NCBI RefSeq assembly: GCF_000423545.1
Contig: NZ_AUIE01000005.1
Location: 1 to 64,000 of the forward strand
Source: Metapseudomonas resinovorans DSM 21078
GTDB lineage: Bacteria; Pseudomonadota; Gammaproteobacteria; Pseudomonadales; Pseudomonadaceae
Length of the DNA stretch: 64,000 nt
Direction: 5' to 3'
The position numbers and the translations under genes are program-made. Shown one piece after another: positions 17,756 to 25,739 of this stretch. The first letter of the stretch is position 1. Each line of letters begins with the position of its first letter. The notes beneath the pieces are model-generated. The model made no database searches. It saw nothing but the letters and a program-made list of their open reading frames with translations, and had not been told where the DNA came from.

Positions 17756-18781
17756 TTAGGGTTTTACGGGCGGGGTGAGCCGATCCTGACTGCTGAACGC
17801 AAGCATCCAGCCAGGGTACTCGCTGGGCAGCGCACTGGCCTCGTCCAGCTGTGTCAGGTGTTCATGGCTCAGTGCGAGGTCTGCAGCGGCGAGGTTGGTC
17901 TCCAGTTGCTCGTGGGTGCGTGCTCCGATGATCACGCTGGTCACCGCACGACGTGCCAGCAGCCAGGCCAAGGCAACTTGTGCCGGGCTGGCGTCGATGG
18001 CGTTGGCGATTACTTGCAATGCTTGCAGGCAGGCATCGGCCCGAGCAGGAACGACTGGAGGGAAGCTCCCTTGCGAGCGGCGACCTTGCGCTCCACCACT
18101 CTGGTATTTGCCGGAAAGCAGCCCGCCGGCCAGCGGGCTCCAGATCAACATCCCCATCCCCTGGTCCTCCACCACAGGCACGATTTCGCGCTCAACATCA
18201 CGCCCTGCGAGTGAGTAGTAGACCTGGGCACTGGAAAAGCTCTTCCAGCCATGGGCACGACTTATCGCGTTAGCCTTCATGACCTGCCAGCCAGGGGTGT
18301 TGCAGAGGCCGGTGTAGCGGATCTTGCCTGCGCGCACCAGGTCGTCCAGGGCGGAAAGCGTCTCTTCCAGCGGGGTCAGTGGATCGACGCCATGTACCTG
18401 ATAAAGGTCGATATGGTCCAGCTGCAGGCGTTTGAGACTCGCGTCCACAGCGTTGAACAGATGATGTCTGGACAGTCCTAGCTGGTTGACGCCTGGCCCC
18501 ATACGAACGAACCCTTTGGTGGCGATAACCAGTTCGTCGCGTGGTAGGCCAAGATTACGAATCGCTTGGCCAACGAGAACTTCAGACTGGCCATAGGAAT
18601 ACACGTCAGCGGTATCGATCAGATTGATACCCTTCTCCACGGCCAGTCGGACCTGTTCGTCCACTTCGGACTGGCCCAGGGAACCCATATTGGCGAAATA
18701 GCCAGCACCCCCATAGTTCATGGTGCCAAGTGAGAGTTCGGATACGTGAAGGCCGGTGCGGCCTAGCAAGCGGTAGCGCAT
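17756..18781 (-). CDS. aldo/keto reductase
   Basis: 341 residues. The start ATG at 18781 has AAGGAG eight bases upstream; a longer open frame reaching 18916 would run into the neighbouring gene. The AKR tetrad is visible: Asp and Tyr in DTADVYSYG, Lys in IATKGF, His in QVHGVD. The enzyme would reduce or oxidise an aldehyde or ketone with NADPH. It is the last gene of the flavocytochrome operon (flavoprotein, cytochrome, NAD-binding protein, AKR). Confidence 0.85.
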   Translation of the reverse strand: MRYRLLGRTGLHVSELSLGTMNYGGAGYFANMGSLGQSEVDEQVRLAVEKGINLIDTADVYSYGQSEVLVGQAIRNLGLPRDELVIATKGFVRMGPGVNQLGLSRHHLFNAVDASLKRLQLDHIDLYQVHGVDPLTPLEETLSALDDLVRAGKIRYTGLCNTPGWQVMKANAISRAHGWKSFSSAQVYYSLAGRDVEREIVPVVEDQGMGMLIWSPLAGGLLSGKYQSGGAQGRRSQGSFPPVVPARADACLQALQVIANAIDASPAQVALAWLLARRAVTSVIIGARTHEQLETNLAAADLALSHEHLTQLDEASALPSEYPGWMLAFSSQDRLTPPVKP

Positions 18782-18857
18782 GGGAGAAGCTCCTTGCAGC
18801 AGGTGAGTCGCCGGCCCACGCGACTGCAAGGAGCCGGGAACGCCGGCGAGGGGAGGA

Positions 18858-19505
18858 TTAGTAGGCGACGCCGAAGCGTTGGCCGATATGTCGGGGCTGT
18901 TCGAGCTCGTCCACAACAGCCATGGCGTAATCAGCGAAGGAAATTGCGCTAACGCCTTCAGCGTCGGTCAGCAGGTTGTCGCCGGTGATGCGATAGCAAC
19001 CGCGACGTTCGCCTTCGTTGAAGAAGACTGCTGGGCTCAAATAGGTCCAATCGAGGCCTCCGGCTTCCCGCTGGTAGATCTCCAGGGCCTGCCCTTGGGC
19101 CGTTGCTTCGGGCAAATAGGCAGGGGGGAAATCCGGCAGGCTTTTCAAGGGTACTCCGGGCTCGACTTCCAGGCTGCCGGCGCCGCCCACCACTAGTAGC
19201 CGTGTGACTGATGCCTGCTTGAGGCCAGAGACCAGCGCGCGGGCAGCATCCACGAGCGAGCACGCCGGGCCACTGAGACTTGGCCGCGGTGAAATGCAGT
19301 TCACCACTGCATCGGCACCTCGCACCAGATGGCCAACTTCGCTTGGGTTGGTCGCGTCGCCTTTAGCTGATTGCAAAAGGGGATTTGGCGTCAGCTTGGC
19401 TGGAATAGAACGGCTGATGGCCACCACCTCGTGGCCGCGCTGAACGGCTTCATGGCAGATGCAACGGCCTGCGCGGCCGAACGCGCCGAACACGACGATC
19501 TTCAT
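18858..19505 (-). CDS. NAD(P)-binding epimerase/NmrA-like oxidoreductase
   Basis: 215 residues with an N-terminal Rossmann motif (VVFGAFGRAGRCICHEA) and an atypical-SDR layout (GADAVVNCISPRPS, LLVVGGAGSLEV). It lies ten bases after the cytochrome gene and 76 bases before the aldo/keto reductase gene. Relatives include lignan and isoflavone reductases of the NmrA type. In this context it could act on a ring-opened or keto form of the substrate, but no substrate residue can be read off. Confidence 0.8.
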   Translation of the reverse strand: MKIVVFGAFGRAGRCICHEAVQRGHEVVAISRSIPAKLTPNPLLQSAKGDATNPSEVGHLVRGADAVVNCISPRPSLSGPACSLVDAARALVSGLKQASVTRLLVVGGAGSLEVEPGVPLKSLPDFPPAYLPEATAQGQALEIYQREAGGLDWTYLSPAVFFNEGERRGCYRITGDNLLTDAEGVSAISFADYAMAVVDELEQPRHIGQRFGVAY

Positions 19506-19515
19506 GTGCGGAACC

Positions 19516-19869
19516 TCAAGGCGTTTTGGCTGATTGTGCTGGCTGCTTCTGCAGATAGCGGCCTAGGGCATCCAGCTCGGCATCGCTGATCTCGGTCTTG
19601 CGGAAGAAGGGCATTACCGAGATGCCGTTGCGAACGAAGTACTTCACCAGCTCTGGAGTCAGATCGAGCCGCTCTTCAAGGGGGCCGGGAACCGCCCCCT
19701 TGTAGCGGGCCTCCAGCGCAATGGTTCCTGGATAGAGATTTCCCTTGCCGTGGCAAGGCATGCACCACTTCTCGAAAACCTGCTTGCCTTGAGCATTTTC
19801 GGCGGCCCATACCCCCAGTGATGGTGCCAGGAAGAAACCCGCCAGAATAAGTGCTTTAGTGAGCTTCAT
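19516..19869 (-). CDS. c-type cytochrome subunit, electron acceptor of the 4-alkylphenol hydroxylase
   Basis: 117 residues. The signal peptide ends near VWAAE. The haem motif is Cys36-Met-Pro-Cys39-His40, and a later Met (SVMPFF) is the likely second iron ligand. Its ATG overlaps the flavoprotein stop by four bases (ATGA), giving translational coupling. In p-cresol methylhydroxylase and relatives the small cytochrome takes electrons from the reduced flavin. The same coupled arrangement is known for the pinoresinol hydroxylase of Pseudomonas sp. SG-MS2. Confidence 0.88.
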   Translation of the reverse strand: MKLTKALILAGFFLAPSLGVWAAENAQGKQVFEKWCMPCHGKGNLYPGTIALEARYKGAVPGPLEERLDLTPELVKYFVRNGISVMPFFRKTEISDAELDALGRYLQKQPAQSAKTP

Positions 19870-21524
19870 GCCTGCTTCTCCTTGCGCAGATGCTTCGGCC
19901 AGATGCCATAGCGACCCGGCGACAGGATTCCGTTGGGATCCACGGCGTCCTTGATGGATTCGTGGAAGCGCAACAGGGCATGGTTGCCGAACGAATAGGT
20001 GTCCATGACATCACTCTGGAACGCCGGCGCAGTGCGGTACTCGCCCCAACCGTGTTCCGCAGCCAGCTTGATCAACTTGCGGAAGGTTTCGCGGGACTCC
20101 TTGTTCTTCTTCGGGTCCTTGGTCATGTAGAACGGAAGAATGAAGGTGAAGCTGCGCTCCCACGAAGGCACCGGGACGTTCATGGCGAACACCAGCGGAA
20201 CACCCAGTTCCTTGGCGGCCTTACCCAACACTTCGTTGATTCGCAGGATCTCTGCGCCATCGCGGGGAATCACGGGCGAGAACCAGGCATGGCCCTCTGA
20301 GGGTGGGGCCGGATTCCATTTCGATCGGGCGCCGATGGCGAAGGTACGGAGATTGGGGATACCGAACTGGGCGGGGTACTGCACTTGGTTCTTCTGCTCT
20401 TCGGTCAGTGGCAGGTCGTAGAACTCCACCTCCTCGAAAGAGGCTTCGGGCAGCGCCTGACGATATACCTCCTGTACGTGCTCCCATTGCGCACGGATGA
20501 CTTTCTCCGGTCCATAGAAGGTGAATGAGCAACTCCAGAACGGGATCTTGTTGCGCCGACCGTAGTCCTCGTACTCCTCGGGGGCTGCGCCACGTTGCAG
20601 CAACTGCATGTATTCGTTGTCGCGAGGCTCTGGTCCGTTGACCAGGAAATCGTGAAGCCCAGCCAGGCTGGGCGTTCCCAATACGGGGCTATTGATGTCC
20701 GGATAGCCCGTGAAGACTTTCGAGTTCTCCAGCTTCGTCATGATGTCCACGAGAGGAATCATGTCCTTGTAGCGCGGGAGATTGACGCGCCCCTTTAGGA
20801 AGGCCTCTGGTTCCGGCATCAGCCAGAATCCCATCTTGGTCACCACGCCGAAGTTCGACTGGCTGAAGATGCCGTCTACCCAGGGACCAAAGCCGGATTT
20901 GTACATCTGCCAGGTCTTGGCGCCCGGCATTGCGCCCATGCCGGTGCGCATGAGGGTGCCGTCGGCCAGGACCACTTCCATTCCGCAGTGAGAGTCGAAG
21001 TGGTTACGGAACTGGGACGAGGTGTAGCCTGCGCCGCGGTCGAGGGCATTGCCGAGCATGCTGCCCCAACCCGGGTCAGGTACGTCGATCCAGAGCTTGA
21101 TGTTTTTTTCCTGCAGATAGCGATACATGTCGAAGTAGCTGACACCCGGCTCGACGATGCAGTACGCCTGCTTCTCGTTGACCTCGATGATGCGGTTCAT
21201 GCGCTTGAGGTCCAGCACGACCGAACCCGAATAGGTTGGCGCGGAGCCACCGTAGCCAAGGTTCTTGCCCGTGGAGATGGGGTACATCGGGACCTTGAAA
21301 CGGTTGGCGATGCGCATGATCGCCTGGACTTCTTCCTCACTCGCCGGAGCGACGGCTGCGGACGCTATACGTTCTTCCTCCTCGCCCCAGAACGGCGAGT
21401 AAGCGTCTCGGTACAGGTTGAGATCTTCTTCACTGGTGAAGACCCACTCCTTACCCACGACTTCCGTGAACAGGCGTATGGCTTCGGCGAAGTCTTGGCT
21501 GCTGATGCCGGGTGGCTGGCGCAT
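19866..21524 (-). CDS. VAO/PCMH-family flavoprotein (4-alkylphenol or lignan benzylic hydroxylase)
   Basis: 552 residues, near family length. It has an N-terminal FAD-binding PCMH domain (about 50-270) with ISTGKNLGYGGSAP and LDLKRMNRIIEV. The C-terminal cap domain ends in EYRTAPAF (the Tyr-Arg pair that binds the phenolate in this family) and LSPGRYGIWP. Family members dehydrogenate a para-alkylphenol to a quinone methide and add water at the benzylic carbon. Coupled to the cytochrome gene by an ATGA overlap. Whether FAD is covalently bound cannot be read here. The cluster content suggests pinoresinol; eugenol, p-cresol or alkylguaiacols remain possible. Confidence 0.88.
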   Translation of the reverse strand: MRQPPGISSQDFAEAIRLFTEVVGKEWVFTSEEDLNLYRDAYSPFWGEEEERIASAAVAPASEEEVQAIMRIANRFKVPMYPISTGKNLGYGGSAPTYSGSVVLDLKRMNRIIEVNEKQAYCIVEPGVSYFDMYRYLQEKNIKLWIDVPDPGWGSMLGNALDRGAGYTSSQFRNHFDSHCGMEVVLADGTLMRTGMGAMPGAKTWQMYKSGFGPWVDGIFSQSNFGVVTKMGFWLMPEPEAFLKGRVNLPRYKDMIPLVDIMTKLENSKVFTGYPDINSPVLGTPSLAGLHDFLVNGPEPRDNEYMQLLQRGAAPEEYEDYGRRNKIPFWSCSFTFYGPEKVIRAQWEHVQEVYRQALPEASFEEVEFYDLPLTEEQKNQVQYPAQFGIPNLRTFAIGARSKWNPAPPSEGHAWFSPVIPRDGAEILRINEVLGKAAKELGVPLVFAMNVPVPSWERSFTFILPFYMTKDPKKNKESRETFRKLIKLAAEHGWGEYRTAPAFQSDVMDTYSFGNHALLRFHESIKDAVDPNGILSPGRYGIWPKHLRKEKQA

Positions 21525-21559
21525 AGTTGGTTCCTTTCTTATTCAGTTCTTGGAAGCGA

Positions 21560-22165
21560 TCAGGCGTTGCGGGCTGGGGCGATGATCCAGCTCACCAAGG
21601 GCGCGGTCCGGTCACCCTGGCGAACCGCCGGCGAGGTGACTGCACTGCGGTTGCAGGCGCCTTGATTGCTCCAGGTGCAGTTGGCGCCGAGCCGGGCCAG
21701 TCGCTCGCTCCAGTCGGCGTGGTCATTCAGAAGCTCTGTCAGGTGAGGAAGCTGGTGCTGGGGCGCTTCGAGCTGGTGATCGACGAGGCCGTTAGCCGTC
21801 CAGTCATGCTCGATCCGTAGCACCACGCGCATATCTCGTTCCCAGGCGAGTCGTTCAAGCACGAACAGCGGCTGGCGGGCCGTCATGCCGGCGATGACGA
21901 CCCGATGTTTGCGCCAAAGTGGGTCCAGGTGTTCGAACCAGAGCGCGGTGACATCGCCATCAATCGCCAGATGGCGCAGTCCTGCCTGTTCTGCTGCAGA
22001 ACCGAAGAGTCTGCTCTGGTGGAAGCGGGCGTCGGATACCGCGATGCTGGCCTTGTCGCCGCTCCAAGCATCGAAGGCATCGGCCAGGCTGAGGCCACTG
22101 GTGGCGGTAAGGGCAGGAAGGGTCGCCCCCGCGAGACTGGTCTTGAGGAAGTTACGTCTGTTCAT
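21560..22165 (-). CDS. Tat-exported protein of unknown function
   Basis: 201 residues beginning MNRRNFLKTSLAGATLPAL, a twin-arginine signal (RRNFLK) followed by a hydrophobic stretch. The mature part has several Trp and His and no familiar motif. It is the first gene after the operator at 22388 and lies 35 bases before the flavoprotein gene, so it probably belongs to the same operon. A folded periplasmic helper or maturation factor for the flavocytochrome is possible but not shown. Confidence 0.7.
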   Translation of the reverse strand: MNRRNFLKTSLAGATLPALTATSGLSLADAFDAWSGDKASIAVSDARFHQSRLFGSAAEQAGLRHLAIDGDVTALWFEHLDPLWRKHRVVIAGMTARQPLFVLERLAWERDMRVVLRIEHDWTANGLVDHQLEAPQHQLPHLTELLNDHADWSERLARLGANCTWSNQGACNRSAVTSPAVRQGDRTAPLVSWIIAPARNA

Positions 22166-22387
22166 GGAGATTTCCGGTCGATTCCCTCCGGCACTCGGCT
22201 GATGCCGCCGCTACCCGGTGGGGTATGTGATTCCGAGGGCTAGACAGGACTCTGGGAGAGCCGGGACGAAGAGGGGCCGGTGGGCATGGAAGAATCTCCT
22301 GTGCGTTATTTATTCTTTTGTGGCCGCCACTCTGAGTAGGCGGACAAGCAGGCAGGATCGATTCTCAAGGTCGGCCGATGGGCCGAT

Positions 22388-22404
22388 CACCTATCAAAAG
22401 ATAG
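22388..22404 (-). promoter_or_regulatory. regulon operator copy for the flavocytochrome operon
   Basis: CACCTATC-AAAA-GATAG on the + strand, i.e. CTATC-N4-GATAGGTG reading toward the leftward operon. It lies about 220 bases before the first ATG (22165). The rest of 22166-22560 shows no gene. Confidence 0.78.
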
Positions 22405-22560
22405 CGATCGGAAATCGATTGCAGCTCGTGCGGTCTTGGGTGAGTCGTGGGGCGGAATTGGCAATCGGAAAACGCCGCCTGGCCGGTTCCCAGATGATCC
22501 GGCAGGGGCGGGAGCGGCAGCTGAGTGGGCTGGGCAAAGACGCCATCCTGACTTCGATGG

Positions 22561-22779
22561 TCAGGACTCGAACAGGCGATCCAGTGGCTTGGAAGGATCA
22601 ACTTCAAGTTGCCGGATTTCCTGAATCAGCTCCTTGAGGGCTTCCTTGGCGAACCTGACCTGGAGAGTACGCCCACCACTGGCTCGGTGAGGGTTCTTGA
22701 ATTGCACGCTGAGCTCCTGAGCTTGCGGATCAAAGGCGACTCGTGCAGGGCTCGTGACTTGGGCGACAGTGAAGATCAT
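22561..22779 (-). CDS. small conserved-looking hypothetical protein
   Basis: 72 residues (MIFTVAQVTSPARVAF...), soluble, with a basic middle and acidic C terminus (EIRQLEVDPSKPLDRLFES). No motif recognised. It starts 52 bases after the FAD monooxygenase stop on the same strand, separated by a hairpin at 22798-22820. Overlapping frames on the other strand are poor, so it is probably real. Confidence 0.5.
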   Translation of the reverse strand: MIFTVAQVTSPARVAFDPQAQELSVQFKNPHRASGGRTLQVRFAKEALKELIQEIRQLEVDPSKPLDRLFES

Positions 22780-22797
22780 TGCTCGGTCTCAGAGAGG

Positions 22798-22820
22798 AGG
22801 TGCCGGCTATGCCGGCACCT
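22798..22820 (-). terminator. hairpin between FAD monooxygenase and the small gene
   Basis: Perfect 10-bp stem AGGTGCCGGC / GCCGGCACCT with a three-base loop, just past the monooxygenase stop. There is no T-run on the minus strand, so it may attenuate or protect the transcript rather than end it. Confidence 0.45.
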
Positions 22821-22831
22821 TGTCAGCGGAT

Positions 22832-24103
22832 TCAGGCCTTGATTTTGATGCCGCCATGGGCACCGACGGTCGGAGCTTTCCCGCTTTGATCGTCGACCAG
22901 CAACGTGGTTTGCCAATCCTCGCGGTAAGCGCGTCCGGACAGATTGAAGATCGACATCATCGCCTGGCGGGTTGCATCGCGATCTGCCATCAGGGCGAAC
23001 ATGTTCTGTTCGTCTTCCATGCGCTTTGCTGTATCGCGCTCTTGGGTCCTGCGTTTCATTTCGATGGCGGTGGGGTTGGCGATCTGCAGGAAGCAACGAC
23101 GACGCTCGTAGGCGTACCAATCCAGGGCATCCTCAGCCAAGTCGCCCGTAATCACGCCGCCCAGGCATTTGATCAGCGTGCTTGCGTCCTGTACGCCCGA
23201 GGTGAAACCCATGCCACCGATGGGGTTGGTGGCATGTGCGGCGTCGCCAGCGAGGAACACACGGCCGACTCGGTAAGTTGCGGCCGAGCGCTGGTGGACG
23301 CGGTAGGAGTTGGCCGCCAGTACCTCGATTGGGGCGTCGGGATCCGGCAGGAAGTGCTTGAAGCGCTCCTTGATACGCGCCAGGCGAGCTGCCTCGGAGA
23401 GGTTGCTGTCCTCGCCATAGGCGATGCGCCACTGCTGCTGATCGTCGATCTTGGCGATGACGCACCAATGGTCCGGGTCTGCGACCATGGTGGAGGGGGC
23501 GTAGCCATACTTGTCGAAGTCGTACAGGACGTTGGTCGCCATGAAGGTGTCGTCCCAGGTGAATCCTTCGAACTCGACGCCGAGATCCTTACGGACGCTG
23601 GATCGGGCGCCGTCGGCGCCGATCACCCAGTCGGCCTCCAGGGTGCGCGGACCGTTGGGGGTGTGAACCGACACCTGAACGCAGTCGGCTGCCTGCTCGA
23701 TGGTATCGAAGGAGGTTTTCCAGCGCATTTCCGCGCCTGGAAGTTTCAGGAATTCCTCAAGGATCATCTCGGCGAGTACGTCCTGGCCGAAATGCAGGTT
23801 GTAGGCGTAGGGGGTCAGGTCCTCGACTATGTGGTAGTTGAGGCGGCCGATGTTGCCGGTCAGCGGGAAGCGGAGGTTGTATTCGTAACCCCAGGCCGCG
23901 ACGCTCTTCGCCTTTTCCAGCAAGCCGATCTCGTCGAGCACTTTGAGGGTGGAAGGCAGGTAGACCATCGCACGCGGCCAGCGCAGGATGTCGTCCTCGC
24001 GATCGATGATGGTTACCTGGGCGCCCAGGCGGGCCAGGCCGAGGGCGGCAACCAGGCCGGTGGGGCCTGCGCCGATGATGATGACGCGTTTACCTTTGTT
24101 CAT
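22832..24103 (-). CDS. FAD-dependent aromatic monooxygenase
   Basis: 423 residues of the para-hydroxybenzoate-hydroxylase fold. The dinucleotide site is IIGAGPTGLVAALGLA. The DG motif is VIGADGARSSVRK and the GD motif is VFLAGDAAHATNPIGGMGF. The enzyme would hydroxylate a phenolic ring using NAD(P)H and O2. In a pathway leading to a methoxyhydroquinone it could perform the hydroxylation or oxidative decarboxylation of a vanillate-like acid; this role is inferred. A regulon operator lies about 110 bases upstream. Confidence 0.86.
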   Translation of the reverse strand: MNKGKRVIIIGAGPTGLVAALGLARLGAQVTIIDREDDILRWPRAMVYLPSTLKVLDEIGLLEKAKSVAAWGYEYNLRFPLTGNIGRLNYHIVEDLTPYAYNLHFGQDVLAEMILEEFLKLPGAEMRWKTSFDTIEQAADCVQVSVHTPNGPRTLEADWVIGADGARSSVRKDLGVEFEGFTWDDTFMATNVLYDFDKYGYAPSTMVADPDHWCVIAKIDDQQQWRIAYGEDSNLSEAARLARIKERFKHFLPDPDAPIEVLAANSYRVHQRSAATYRVGRVFLAGDAAHATNPIGGMGFTSGVQDASTLIKCLGGVITGDLAEDALDWYAYERRRCFLQIANPTAIEMKRRTQERDTAKRMEDEQNMFALMADRDATRQAMMSIFNLSGRAYREDWQTTLLVDDQSGKAPTVGAHGGIKIKA

Positions 24104-24211
24104 TAGGTATCTCCGTGGCTCTTGTTCTTGGTCGGATGAAGGACCCGTGTGGCGGGCCGGCGAATCTGCTGGTCGCGTAGGGGGAATTCTTCCGGCGAAG
24201 AGCTCTGGGAG

Positions 24212-24228
24212 TACCTACCCAAAGATAG
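24212..24228 (-). promoter_or_regulatory. regulon operator copy for the FAD monooxygenase
   Basis: TACCTACC-CAAA-GATAG on the + strand, a slightly degenerate copy pointing toward the monooxygenase gene (ATG 24103). It lies in the 149-base gap between that gene and the end of the next upstream gene. Confidence 0.65.
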
Positions 24229-24252
24229 CCAGATTGATTTCTTTGATCCGGA

Positions 24253-24993
24253 TCAGTTGTTCGAGTCGCTTGCTAACTGGTCCAGTTCACGGATGTTTCG
24301 CTCCAGGTAGAGCGCTACTCCGCTGGGTGCCCAGTTTTGTTGAAAGTTCATCAGCTTGCCGCGGACGAACTGATACCGCCGCTCCACCGGGACGAGCCGG
24401 GTTGCGAGCGAGGCGTTCATCTGGATGAGGTTCTGCAGGCCAACAGAGATGTGCCCGTCGAGTTGCTGGTTGGTCTCTTCCGATATGTCGAGGCCATGTT
24501 TGGGGAGCAGGACGAAGGCGCGGGACTGGTAGAGCAGGAGCATTCGCCCGGTATCCAGGCTGATGGTGCGCAGGGCGCGCCGCTGGTTTGGCTCGCTGCC
24601 CTCCATTGATTGGTAGCGCTTAGAAGCCAGTTGTTCCAGCTGCTGCTGAAGGTCGAGAAGCTTAGCCAGTCCGTGTCCGTACCGGTTGGTACCTTGTCGC
24701 GGCAGTCCCTCTAACTCTGCGATCTGCTGTTCCATTTCGCTGACGAGGGCTAGCTCTGATGGCAGTTTTGAGCTTGCACTGATCTGTTTCATTTCGGCCA
24801 GGTCTGCACGATAGGCCTCGGGACGCAATGTATCTCCGCGTTCCTCGTACTCATTGAACTGCACCAATGCGTTGGCGCAGAGCAGCAGGCTACGGGTGCG
24901 GAGCTGGTGGAGTTGCTCAAGTGATTGGTCGTCGGCCCAGGAACTGGCGCTCAGCACGCAGGCGGACAGAAAAAGCACGAGTGGTCGCTTCAT
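24253..24993 (-). CDS. secreted helical protein of unknown function
   Basis: 246 residues with a signal peptide (MKRPLVLFLSACVLSASSWAD). The mature part is almost wholly helical, with heptad-like Leu/Gln stretches (about 80-135). It resembles the periplasmic four-helix sensory part of chemoreceptors more than an enzyme. It lies at the end of the group transcribed from 27328, but a hairpin at 25114-25140 intervenes, so it may be transcribed separately. A periplasmic ligand-binding helper is one guess. Confidence 0.6.
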   Translation of the reverse strand: MKRPLVLFLSACVLSASSWADDQSLEQLHQLRTRSLLLCANALVQFNEYEERGDTLRPEAYRADLAEMKQISASSKLPSELALVSEMEQQIAELEGLPRQGTNRYGHGLAKLLDLQQQLEQLASKRYQSMEGSEPNQRRALRTISLDTGRMLLLYQSRAFVLLPKHGLDISEETNQQLDGHISVGLQNLIQMNASLATRLVPVERRYQFVRGKLMNFQQNWAPSGVALYLERNIRELDQLASDSNN

Positions 24994-25113
24994 CGTACGG
25001 ATTTCCTCTTCTTGGACCTCCCCTGTGGTGAGGGTGATCCAGGTTGTTATTGATCTTGGTCGAAGGGAAAGACAGCTATTCGGGCAGGTCTGTCTGACCT
25101 GCAGGTTGTATGT

Positions 25114-25140
25114 GGCCGGGCAGCGTTGCGCTGCCCGGCC
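25114..25140. terminator. strong hairpin after the NTF2-like gene
   Basis: Perfect 12-bp stem GGCCGGGCAGCG / CGCTGCCCGGCC with a three-base loop, eight bases past the stop at 25148. It lacks a clear T-run on the minus strand. Confidence 0.55.
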
Positions 25141-25147
25141 TGCTCGG

Positions 25148-25525
25148 TCATTCCTGAAAGAACACTGCCGCTGGGGCCGTATCGGCGTATTCCTTCATGA
25201 AGGCCACTTGGCCGACCTGGATGATGAACAGGAAGTGGTACTCATTGGCGTACTGCTTGCCATTTGCCAGTTGAGCCAGGCCGCTAGCCTCGACTGCAAC
25301 CCGTCCGCCTTCCTCGGCCATGCCGTGAATGGTGAACTTCATGTTGAGAATGAGGGGACCGACCTGGTCGAAGAATCCGGCCAACTGCTCCTTGCTCAGT
25401 TCACCTGCTCCGGGCATCCAGAAACGGGCGTCGTCGCGGGCCAGGGAGAGTGCGGCGCGTACGTCGCCGGCCTCCATGCAGCGAAGGTATTCAAGTACGA
25501 GTTGTTTGTTCTCGGAGTTCTGCAT
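25148..25525 (-). CDS. NTF2-like/SnoaL-like protein
   Basis: 125 residues from the ATG at 25525 (MQNSENKQLVLEYLRCMEAG). The usual cone-fold helix-sheet pattern is present, with RDDARFWMPGAGELS and FTIHGMAEEGGRVAVEASG. The longer frame to 25648 adds Ser/Cys-rich, non-protein-like sequence and overlaps the upstream gene. Small NTF2-like enzymes often act as isomerases, hydrolases or lyases on ring compounds. It follows the FAD oxidoreductase and a 67-residue gene in one operon. Confidence 0.78.
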   Translation of the reverse strand: MQNSENKQLVLEYLRCMEAGDVRAALSLARDDARFWMPGAGELSKEQLAGFFDQVGPLILNMKFTIHGMAEEGGRVAVEASGLAQLANGKQYANEYHFLFIIQVGQVAFMKEYADTAPAAVFFQE

Positions 25526-25535
25526 GGCGTGCTTC

Positions 25536-25739
25536 TCAGCGGCGGAACAGCATGCTGATGAGGAACCACACCAGCTTGAGGTTGAGGAGGCTGAAGCCGC
25601 CACGCATTTCCTGGGGGCGCAGTTGAGCGGTGATCGGCATGGCGCCAAACGCAGTGCCTTTCAACAGCAGCTGATCGCCTTCGCGTTCCAGGGCCTCGAT
25701 CTTCATCAGTTCGCTGCCATCGGGGGAATAGAGTTTCAT
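25536..25739 (-). CDS. small protein with C-terminal membrane-like segment
   Basis: 67 residues: a soluble N-terminal part (MKLYSPDGSELMKIEALEREGDQLLLKGTAFG), an alpha/beta region and a hydrophobic C terminus (LKLVWFLISMLFRR). It overlaps the upstream oxidoreductase stop by one base and lies ten bases before the NTF2-like gene, so it is co-translated. Its place between two enzymes suggests a small partner, but no family was recognised. Confidence 0.6.
   Translation of the reverse strand: MKLYSPDGSELMKIEALEREGDQLLLKGTAFGAMPITAQLRPQEMRGGFSLLNLKLVWFLISMLFRR

Noticed and set aside
18782-18916. 45-codon N-terminal extension of the aldo/keto reductase
   Set aside because: It runs into the neighbouring gene, and a good AAGGAG site marks the ATG at 18781.
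22754-24106. 450-codon frame opposite the FAD monooxygenase
   Set aside because: Mirror of a protein with clear FAD motifs; no recognisable domain of its own.
25526-25648. 41-codon N-terminal extension of the NTF2-like protein
   Set aside because: Ser/Cys-rich, non-protein-like and overlapping the 67-residue gene; ATG 25525 begins the family fold.
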